From HGM04593 sp964470845 (GTDB taxonomy: Bacteria > Bacteroidota > Bacteroidia > Bacteroidales > Bacteroidaceae), in the NCBI GenBank assembly GCA_964470845.1, contig CAYYEL010000117.1, forward strand, positions 1 through 5,251: 5,251 nucleotides of DNA, in the 5' to 3' direction. Below are positions 1-5,251 of this stretch, one piece after another. The position numbers were made by a program, and so were the translations under genes. Position 1 is the first letter of the stretch, and each line of letters opens with the position of its first letter. The notes beneath the pieces are model-generated. The model was given only the letters and a program-made list of their open reading frames with translations. It ran no database searches and was not told the DNA's origin.

Positions 1-330
1 GCCGTTGCAACAGACAGCAGCCTTGAGATTGTAAAAGCAGCCACTACCCTATTGAAGAGAATATACCGCAAAGGCTACGGCTACAAAAAGAGCGGAGTAT
101 CACTCGGCGATATTTCATCGGGCAATAATTTACAAGGCGAGCTTTTCGACACCATCGACCGTCCCAAGCACAAAAAACTTATGCAGGCAATAGATAAAAT
201 AAATGCCACACAAGGAGAACAAGCTGTTAAGTTAGTGTCGCAGGGAGCAATTACCGACCACACGAACCGACAGTATCTATCGCCACAATACACAACAAAG
301 TGGGAAGAGATTCCCATTGTGAAAGTATAA
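1..330 (+). CDS. umuC: UmuC-type Y-family DNA polymerase V catalytic subunit, C-terminal 109 residues (5' truncated by window edge)
   Basis: The frame is open from base 1 and ends at the TAA at 328-330, giving the last 109 residues; the start lies outside the window. Seen: a short helix-like stretch ending in KRIYRKGYGYKKSGV, then LGDIS, GELFD, a lysine-rich stretch, KLMQAIDKIN, and the closing signature LSPQYTTKWEEIPIVKV. This follows the C-terminus of E. coli UmuC (SGISQPGLFDE, LMKTLDSIN, LSPCYTTKWRDIPIA) almost block for block and corresponds to the DUF4113 tail of UmuC proteins. Known for the family: UmuC is the error-prone polymerase that copies past DNA lesions together with processed UmuD and RecA, usually under SOS control and downstream of umuD. 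The palm and finger catalytic residues are not in view, so activity cannot be judged. The TTG at 52 is an internal Leu codon, not the start. An inverted-repeat element begins immediately after the stop codon. Confidence 0.93.
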   Translation, partial: AVATDSSLEIVKAATTLLKRIYRKGYGYKKSGVSLGDISSGNNLQGELFDTIDRPKHKKLMQAIDKINATQGEQAVKLVSQGAITDHTNRQYLSPQYTTKWEEIPIVKV

Positions 331-430
331 GAGACTGTTTGAATTTCTAAAAAATATTTTCTTATAGTGGTCAAATGTTTCGCCATTTTTGCTCTATAAA
401 GAATTGGGCGATATAAATTCAAACAGCTTC
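331..430. mobile_element. Candidate MITE: 100-bp element with imperfect terminal inverted repeats and possible TAA target duplication
   Basis: Seen: the left end GAGACTGTTTGAATTT (331-346) is matched in reverse complement by AAATTCAAACAGCTTC (415-430). The inner 12 bp (335-346 with 415-426) are perfect; outside them lie one A/C mismatch, one G-T pair and two matched pairs. The ends are flanked by TAA at 328-330, which is also the umuC stop codon, and TAA at 431-433. The interior is AT-rich and non-coding, with short self-complementary pieces (TTATAG 362-367 with CTATAA 394-399; TCGCC 380-384 with GGCGA 407-411). Inferred: a non-autonomous element moved by an IS5-type transposase, since IS1031-group elements make 3-bp TNA duplications and from memory have similar GAG-CTGTT ends. 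Alternatively it is a long-looped hairpin that terminates umuC transcription. A 3-bp flank match is weak evidence alone; copy number in the genome would decide. Confidence 0.45.
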
Positions 431-541
431 TAAAAGGCACGAATAAAGTCCCCGCAAGCTGTTTCTCGCATTAAAAAACCTTTTAATTTTCATCGTTCAA
501 CTTTTTATGGAAAATTAAACTATTTACAACACTTATTCTCG
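431..541. other. AT-rich spacer between the inverted-repeat element and the GH2 promoter region
   Basis: No gene is seen. AAGCTGTTT at 456-464 is the exact reverse complement of AAACAGCTT at 421-429, so it can compete with the left terminal repeat for pairing with the right end of the MITE candidate. Two weak AT-only inverted repeats follow: ATTAAAA/TTTTAAT (470-476 with 481-487) and TTTAATTTT/AAAATTAAA (482-490 with 511-519). The first could be a poor terminator for umuC, but both are of the size expected by chance in DNA this AT-rich. Confidence 0.4.
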
Positions 542-560
542 TTTTTTTTTATTATTTTCG
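542..560 (+). promoter_or_regulatory. Probable Bacteroidales-type promoter for the GH2 gene
   Basis: TATTTTCG at 553-560 matches the Bacteroidales primary-sigma -7 element TAnnTTTG at five of six defined positions. It is followed by C, like the promoter near 5142. A run of nine T (542-550) lies just upstream, but no clear TTTG -33 element is found at the usual 19-21 bp spacing. Transcription would start near 565-568, giving a leader of about 70 nt. TACATTTA at 592-599 is an alternative -7 with the same number of matches and would give a much shorter leader. The choice between them is inference. Confidence 0.4.
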
Positions 561-611
561 CAAAATTAGCAAATAGTACAAGAGCATACGCTACATTTAA
601 CCGACAAAAAC

Positions 612-634
612 TATTAACCTAAAAAAATAAAAGT
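612..634 (+). promoter_or_regulatory. A-rich leader before the GH2 start codon (no Shine-Dalgarno)
   Basis: TATTAAC at 612-618 is followed by an almost pure A/T stretch directly before ATG 635. No GGAGG-like sequence is present, which is the normal situation in Bacteroidetes, where A-rich unstructured leaders assist initiation. The same TATTAAC plus A-run arrangement precedes the gene at 5200. Together with the signal peptide that begins at once, this supports 635 as the start. Confidence 0.5.
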
Positions 635-3600
635 ATGTCAAACAACCGTTTAAAACAGGGTCTGACACTTGCCATTATGGCTCTTTTTGTGGCCATAAGC
701 GGCTCGGCGCAGACAACCTTTATTAAAGGTAAACTCTACCACATTTTTGCATCGGGCGACAAAGGAAATGTCGTAACCGAGAAGAAAGACAATGCAGTGA
801 GCCTCGCCGACCTTGAGGATAAGAATGCTGCACAATATTGGAGAATCTCGGACTTGTCAGGCAGCTGGCGCATTATCAACCCCGTAACCAACCACGCATT
901 GCGCGTCAATGGCAACCGCGTCGAGGTGGGCGAGAATAACGGCTCGGACGAGGCGCAATTATGGAAATATGAGGACGGTCTTCTAATCCCCGCAAACAGC
1001 CCCGGCGTGGCAGTGGCAAAATCAAAAGGCGCTCTTGTGCTCATCAGCAAGGATAAGGCTGCCACACACAAAGCTGCCCAGTTCCGCATCGAAGAGGCCA
1101 AATATGCAGGATTCGACGACGACCTCACCTATCTTATCCGCTGGGCTGTAAACCCCAATATTGTCATTGGTAACAACGACTCGGGCGAGAATAACGCACG
1201 CATCGTGGGCGAAGAGCTCGACGCCGATAATCGCGGACAATATTGGAACGTAAAAACCCTTGACCTTTACACTTTTGCAGTAGAGAATGCCTTCTACGGA
1301 CAGAATTTCGACGATGGTGGCGACAATGCAAGCATCGACTATCTGCTCCAATGGCCTGCAACAATTGGCGTGTGGAACAATGCTAAATTCCGCTTCGAGC
1401 CCGTTGAGGGACAAAAAGGTTGTTTCCTTATCGTATCGGCAGGAAAAGAGGGTACAATGTACACCCTTAAGGACGGCCGTATGATGCGAGTAGAGAAGAA
1501 TGCAGCCGACAGCTGCGCTTGGTTCACATTCGAGGTTGTCGAGAAGCCCAAGATTGCATCGCCCAAATGGGAGGACGAGACAGTCTTTGCCGAGAATAAA
1601 GAGCGCGGCGTTGCAACATATATGCCCTACAACAACGAAGCCGAGATGCTTGCCGACGCAAAATACTATGCAACACCTTGGACAAAGCCCGTCAACAACC
1701 GTTATATGACACTTAACGGCACTTGGAAATTCAACCTTGTGAGCGAGCCTTCGCAGCGCCCGTTGACATTCTTTGAAGAGGGATTCGACGTAAGCTCGTG
1801 GGATAACATCCCCGTTCCCTCTAACTGGGAGATGCTGGGCTACGATAAACCAATGTACTGCAACGTAGAGTATCCTCACTCAAACACTCCTCCCTTTATT
1901 AAGGCACGTCCCGTTTATAACGACGGTGGTAAGAATTACGGTATCAACCCCGTTGGTTCGTATGTGCGCACATTCGAGATTCCCGAGAATTGGGATGGAC
2001 GCCGTACATTCATTCACTTTGGCGGTATCTACTCGGCAGCGTTCGTATGGCTCAATGGCCAATATGTAGGTTACACTCAGGGTGCAAACAATGTAGCCGA
2101 GTTCGACCTCACAAACTACCTTAAGAAGGGCGAGAATAAGCTGGCTGTACAGGTGTTCCGTTGGTGCGACGGCTCATACATTGAGTGTCAGGATATGTAC
2201 CGCCTGAGCGGTATCTTCCGCGACGTATATCTTTATAATGTGCCTAAGACATCGGTGCGCGACCACTATATCACAAGCGAGCTTTCGGACGACTATTACA
2301 GTGCCAATGTAAATGTAAACTTCGAGCTCGACAACCGCGACTACATTCCCGGTAAAAAGACGGTTAAAGCTACCATCTACGACACCGAGGGCAAGTTGGT
2401 TGCAAGCGACTCGCTGACACTTAACACCGCTGCACGCATTGCGGCCCTTAGCGGCGACATTAAGCTCACAGTCGATAACATCAAACTGTGGAGTGCCGAG
2501 AAGCCCAACCTTTACACAGTACGCATCACACAATTTGACGAGAATGGCAACGAGGAGATGGCATTCTCGACAAAGCACGGATTCCGCAAAATTGAGATTA
2601 AAAACTCACTCGTATATATCAACGGCGAGCGTGTATTCTTCAAAGGTGTTAATCGCCACGACAACGATCCTGTAAGAGGCAAGGCTGTTACAACTGCATC
2701 AATGTTGAAGGACGTGCTACTTATGAAACAGCACAACATCAACACAATCCGCACCAGCCACTACCCCAACGCTGCGCGTATGTATGCAATGTTCGACTAC
2801 TTTGGACTATACTGCTGCGACGAGGCCGACCTTGAAGATCACGCCAATCAATCAATCTCGGATCGTCCATCGTGGATACCCGCATTTGTCGATCGTATTA
2901 ACCGTATGGTGCTGCGCGACCGTAACCACGCATCAGTAGTAATGTGGTCGTTGGGTAACGAGGCCGGTAACGGTAACAATTTCGGCCCCTGCTACGACGA
3001 GGCCAAGCGCCTCGACAACCGTCCCGTACACTACGAGGGCACACGCTCAAGAGGCGATTATGGCGGTGGCCGCTTCAGCGATTTCTACTCAAAAATGTAC
3101 CCCGGACAGGCGTGGATGAACAAAAACATCAACAACCTCGACAAGCCTATGTTCATCTGCGAATATGCTCACGCAATGGGTAATGCAATTGGTAACCTTA
3201 AGGAGTACTGGCAGAAGATTGAGGCATCAAACTCGTGCATCGGTGGATGCATCTGGGAATGGGCCGACCACGCGATATACGACCCGCAAGAAATGAAAGA
3301 GGGTATATATCGTATTCATACAGGCTACGACTTCCCCGGTCCACACCAAGGCAACTTCTGCTCAGACGGTATTCTTTCGCCGCACCGTGAAGTAGGTGGA
3401 AAAATAAAAGAGATTAAGGCTGCCCACCAGTTTGTAGAGTTCACAATGCCCGAGGTTAATAAAGAGTATGGCATTGTAACAATAGAAATTAAGAACAAGT
3501 ATAACTTCACCAACCTCGACGAATTCGACGTTGCCTACGACGTTGTAAAGAATGGCAAGATTGTATATTCGGGCCTTACAGCGGCACCCTCGGCTGCAAG

Positions 3601-4666
3601 TGGCGAGAGCGTAAAAGTGTGGCTCAGCGTCAAGAAAGCGAACATTCTGAAAGCCGAAAAGAATGGCGACGAATTGCTGTTCACAGTACGCCTGCTGCAC
3701 CGTGACGCACAACGCCACGCCGAGGCAGGCCACGAGGAGGCTATCAGTCAGTTTACCCTTGTCGAGCGTGCACCTATGGCCGATATTAAAGCCAAGGGCG
3801 ATGCTCTTGCTGCAACCTCGTCGCTTCACGAGACTATCATCGGCAACGAAAAAGTTTCACTGAAATTCGACAACGAGACAGCGCAGCTCACAGCCCTTAC
3901 ACTCAATGGCAAGGATATTATCACCAACGAGCAGGGATTCATATATAGCAACCACCGTTATATAGAGAACGACCGTCAAGGTTACGACTATCAGTACGAA
4001 GGCCACAAAAAAGATAAGCAATATCAGCAAACAAGCGATGGCCTTGAGGCTAAGGGCGAAATAAAGGTTGTTGAGGAGAATGGCAACACAGTTGTTAAGA
4101 CCGTGCGCAAGGGTTCAATCTGCGACACAGAGATTAACTACACAATCTACCCTCAAGGTATTGTAGATGTAGAGGCTACATTTGTTCCCAAGAGTGGCAA
4201 TCTGCGCCGTGCAGGCCTCATCTGCGGAATCGACTCTACACTTAAGAACGTAAATTACTACGCATACGGCCCTTGGGAGAATACCGTTGACCGCAAGGAC
4301 GGCGTTGTGGTAGGCCGCTACTATACCACAGTAGCCGAGATGGCCGACCGCTACGTTAAGCCTCAGAGCAGCGGAAGCCGTGAGGGGCTGCGCGAAGTAA
4401 CCTTCACAAATGAGCTTGGCGAGGGTGTCAAAATTACAACAGAGGGCAATGTCAGCTTCTCGGCACTCCCCTACACCGACGAAGACCTTATGAGAGCCGG
4501 ACACTATTGGGAGATGACAGCACGTCCCTACACCGTTGTTCACTTTGACGCGTGGATGCGCGGAGTAGGTAACGCATCGTGCGGTGCCGACGTTGACACA
4601 CTCCCCGAATATTGTGTACCCAATAAGAAGATGAGCTACAAACTGCGTATCTCGACAGTAAAGTAA
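635..4666 (+). CDS. Exported GH2 beta-galactosidase (LacZ class) with N-terminal tandem ricin-type beta-trefoil domains
   Basis: Predicted to hydrolyse terminal beta-D-galactosides in the periplasm or at the cell surface; 1343 residues against about 1024 for E. coli LacZ. Residues 1-25 form a Sec signal peptide, cut at GSA|QTT; no lipobox or T9SS tail is seen. Residues 28-153 and about 157-303 look like two beta-trefoils: QxW-type motifs at Q67-W69, Q108-W110 and Q149, then Q202-W204, K251-F252 and W296-F297. GH2 sugar-binding domain about 345-540 (LNGTWKF at 360, VPSNW at 394, N410 as LacZ N102, QDMYRLSGIFRDV from 519). Ig-like domain about 545-648. Catalytic TIM barrel from GFR 649: H675, H709, metal ligands E734 and H736, acid/base E776 (SLGNEAGNG), nucleophile E843 (ICEYAHAMGN), W874. 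DUF4981-type domain about 930-1045; Bgal_small_N about 1065-1343 (YGPWENTVDR at 1211). Oddities: LacZ N604 aligns with D911 and W999 with C1316. Catalytic residues are intact, so it is probably active. The fold is confident; the exact sugar (galactoside or a related glycoside) is inferred. Confidence 0.93.
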   Translation: MSNNRLKQGLTLAIMALFVAISGSAQTTFIKGKLYHIFASGDKGNVVTEKKDNAVSLADLEDKNAAQYWRISDLSGSWRIINPVTNHALRVNGNRVEVGENNGSDEAQLWKYEDGLLIPANSPGVAVAKSKGALVLISKDKAATHKAAQFRIEEAKYAGFDDDLTYLIRWAVNPNIVIGNNDSGENNARIVGEELDADNRGQYWNVKTLDLYTFAVENAFYGQNFDDGGDNASIDYLLQWPATIGVWNNAKFRFEPVEGQKGCFLIVSAGKEGTMYTLKDGRMMRVEKNAADSCAWFTFEVVEKPKIASPKWEDETVFAENKERGVATYMPYNNEAEMLADAKYYATPWTKPVNNRYMTLNGTWKFNLVSEPSQRPLTFFEEGFDVSSWDNIPVPSNWEMLGYDKPMYCNVEYPHSNTPPFIKARPVYNDGGKNYGINPVGSYVRTFEIPENWDGRRTFIHFGGIYSAAFVWLNGQYVGYTQGANNVAEFDLTNYLKKGENKLAVQVFRWCDGSYIECQDMYRLSGIFRDVYLYNVPKTSVRDHYITSELSDDYYSANVNVNFELDNRDYIPGKKTVKATIYDTEGKLVASDSLTLNTAARIAALSGDIKLTVDNIKLWSAEKPNLYTVRITQFDENGNEEMAFSTKHGFRKIEIKNSLVYINGERVFFKGVNRHDNDPVRGKAVTTASMLKDVLLMKQHNINTIRTSHYPNAARMYAMFDYFGLYCCDEADLEDHANQSISDRPSWIPAFVDRINRMVLRDRNHASVVMWSLGNEAGNGNNFGPCYDEAKRLDNRPVHYEGTRSRGDYGGGRFSDFYSKMYPGQAWMNKNINNLDKPMFICEYAHAMGNAIGNLKEYWQKIEASNSCIGGCIWEWADHAIYDPQEMKEGIYRIHTGYDFPGPHQGNFCSDGILSPHREVGGKIKEIKAAHQFVEFTMPEVNKEYGIVTIEIKNKYNFTNLDEFDVAYDVVKNGKIVYSGLTAAPSAASGESVKVWLSVKKANILKAEKNGDELLFTVRLLHRDAQRHAEAGHEEAISQFTLVERAPMADIKAKGDALAATSSLHETIIGNEKVSLKFDNETAQLTALTLNGKDIITNEQGFIYSNHRYIENDRQGYDYQYEGHKKDKQYQQTSDGLEAKGEIKVVEENGNTVVKTVRKGSICDTEINYTIYPQGIVDVEATFVPKSGNLRRAGLICGIDSTLKNVNYYAYGPWENTVDRKDGVVVGRYYTTVAEMADRYVKPQSSGSREGLREVTFTNELGEGVKITTEGNVSFSALPYTDEDLMRAGHYWEMTARPYTVVHFDAWMRGVGNASCGADVDTLPEYCVPNKKMSYKLRISTVK

Positions 4667-4686
4667 TACAACATTAGATTTACAAA

Positions 4687-4745
4687 AACGAGAGGCTGAC
4701 ATCTAAAGTCGTAAAGACTTTTTAGATGTCAGCCTCTTGTTAATT
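4687..4745. terminator. Strong hairpin terminator after the GH2 gene, possibly bidirectional
   Basis: It lies 20-25 bases after the stop codon. Arms 4691-4710 and 4716-4737 pair over 20 bp with a two-T bulge and a GTAAA loop (4711-4715); the outer 17 bp (AGAGGCTGACATCTAAA) are perfect. The plus-strand tail TGTTAATTTT is moderately U-rich. On the minus strand the hairpin would be followed by CGTTTTTGTA, a cleaner U-run, so the element could stop transcripts from both sides, although no minus-strand gene is seen downstream. Confidence 0.85.
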
Positions 4746-5125
4746 TTATACAAATGCACGCAAGCACCTACCACTCCTTGTAATTAAGACACATATAAAA
4801 ATGCTCCACTTTTTTGTAATAAAGAGAAGCTCCCCGGAAGAGTGAGAATTTAAAATAAATACAAATAACAATATTTATAAACAGCATCCAACCCCTCATT
4901 TTTACGTTCTATCTCCCCGAGGCAAAAACAAAAACATAAAACATTGATTATCAACACTCTAACAGACAGCAATCTTTCTTAGATTATAAAACATTGACTA
5001 CCAATTAGTTACAAATCTAACATTTCACTGTAAGAAAGAAAAAATCAATCAAGGATATATCTGCCTGATTAACAAGACATTGCAGACGCTATTTGTAAGA
5101 TTTAAAAAAGCTTTTTTTTCTTTTT
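4746..5125. other. Gene-free AT-rich spacer with repeats
   Basis: No open frame with coding character, tRNA or recognisable RNA family is seen on either strand. The first part (4746-4930) is plain AT-rich DNA with a few C-rich patches. The second part (4936-5048) carries a direct repeat and several short inverted repeats: AATCT-ttctt-AGATT at 4971-4985, TTAGATT 4979-4985 with AATCTAA 5014-5020, and CTTTCTTA 4974-4981 with TAAGAAAG 5031-5038. These lie upstream of the promoter near 5142, so if functional they would act as DNA sites rather than in that gene's leader RNA. The spacer ends in two eight-base T runs (5112-5119, 5121-5128). Confidence 0.6.
4936..5004 (+). repeat. Pair of 19-bp direct repeats, 50-bp period
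   Basis: ATAAAACATTGATTATCAA (4936-4954) recurs as ATAAAACATTGACTACCAA (4986-5004), 17 of 19 positions identical, start to start exactly 50 bp, which is close to five helical turns. The pair sits 130-200 bp upstream of the promoter for the gene at 5200. It could be a twin binding site for a regulator of that gene or the remains of a small duplication. No protein can be assigned. Confidence 0.6.
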
Positions 5126-5149
5126 TTTGGCCAAACGGCTGTAAATTTG
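5117..5149 (+). promoter_or_regulatory. Bacteroidales promoter for the gene at 5200
   Basis: TAAATTTG at 5142-5149 is a perfect match to the -7 consensus TAnnTTTG. At a spacing of 21 bp there is TTTC (5117-5120) inside a T-rich tract, a near match to the -33 TTTG. Transcription should begin near 5155, giving a leader of about 45 nt ending in an A-rich stretch before ATG 5200. A perfect palindrome TTTGGCCAAA (5126-5135) sits between the two promoter elements and could be an operator half-way between them, though this is inference. Confidence 0.7.
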
Positions 5150-5199
5150 CAATGTGAAAATTGTACAAAATAAGTATTAACAATAAAAAACTTAACAAA

Positions 5200-5251
5200 A
5201 TGAGCAAAGAGAAAAACAGCCTCATCGAGGTAAAGAAAAGCCCCGAAGCCA
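5200..5251 (+). CDS. Start of an unidentified gene (first 17 codons, 3' truncated by window edge)
   Basis: ATG at 5200 opens a frame that runs to the window end, beginning MSKEKNSLIEVKKSPEA. It is called as a gene because of the good promoter at 5142-5149, the A-rich leader with TATTAAC at 5175-5181 as before the GH2 gene, and the return of coding-like base composition (GAG, ATC, GCC codons) after the AT-rich spacer. The visible N-terminus is hydrophilic and rich in Lys and Glu, with no signal peptide or membrane segment, which suggests a cytoplasmic protein. I do not recognise the family, and 17 residues are too few to assign a function. Confidence 0.7.
   Translation, partial: MSKEKNSLIEVKKSPEA

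Noticed and set aside
81..440. 119-codon minus-strand frame over umuC and the inverted-repeat element
   Set aside because: The plus strand matches the UmuC C-terminus throughout, and the minus-strand product resembles nothing known.
470..487. Intrinsic terminator for umuC
   Set aside because: The stem is seven A-T pairs with no G-C pair and is expected by chance in this composition, so it is mentioned only as a weak inverted repeat.
1022..1879. 285-codon open frame on the minus strand
   Set aside because: It lies wholly inside the GH2 coding region and has the Cys/Val-rich composition of an antisense shadow frame; no domain or leader was seen.
635..4666. Frameshift or broken GH2 gene
   Set aside because: The frame is continuous from signal peptide to the end of the Bgal_small_N domain, and all catalytic motifs are present in order.
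4115..4702. 195-codon open frame on the minus strand
   Set aside because: It overlaps the well-supported 3' part of the GH2 gene, its translation is Cys/Val-rich with no recognisable motif, and it mirrors the codon pattern of the plus-strand gene.
4936..5004. CRISPR array
   Set aside because: There are only two imperfect 19-bp copies, shorter than a normal repeat, with no third unit and no cas genes in view.

Overview
The window looks like chromosomal DNA from a Bacteroidales bacterium (Bacteroides, Prevotella or Muribaculaceae type; the family cannot be resolved from this sequence). The evidence is as follows. Spacers are AT-rich and coding DNA is much more GC-rich. Start codons follow A-rich leaders with no Shine-Dalgarno sequence. 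There is a perfect TAnnTTTG -7 promoter element before the last gene. The exported enzyme has a signal peptide ending in Ser-Ala-Gln, and all genes read on the plus strand.

Layout: (1) 1-330 is the 3' end of a umuC-type translesion DNA polymerase gene. (2) 331-634 is a spacer. It begins with a ~100-bp element that has imperfect 16-bp terminal inverted repeats and a possible TAA target duplication abutting the umuC stop, so it is a MITE candidate. The rest is an AT-rich promoter and leader region for the next gene. (3) 635-4666 is one complete 1343-residue exported GH2 enzyme of the LacZ-type beta-galactosidase class. It carries a ~280-residue N-terminal extension that I read as two tandem ricin-type beta-trefoil lectin domains. 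(4) 4667-5199 is a long gene-free spacer. It holds a strong hairpin terminator, a 19-bp direct repeat with a 50-bp period, and a well-formed Bacteroidales promoter. (5) 5200-5251 is the first 17 codons of an unidentified gene.

The three genes look like separate transcription units. The GH2 gene is bounded by a long upstream spacer and a strong downstream terminator. No SusC/SusD pair, sulfatase or other glycan-utilisation gene is visible, so its polysaccharide context cannot be judged from this window. Its probable role is removal of terminal beta-galactose from glycans in the periplasm or at the cell surface, with the beta-trefoils perhaps holding the substrate. The umuC tail belongs to DNA-damage tolerance and has no evident functional link to the hydrolase.

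I did not find a clearly new biological system. The points most worth a second look are the lectin-GH2 architecture with its altered LacZ-type active-site positions, the MITE-like element at the umuC stop, and the repeat-rich region upstream of the last promoter.
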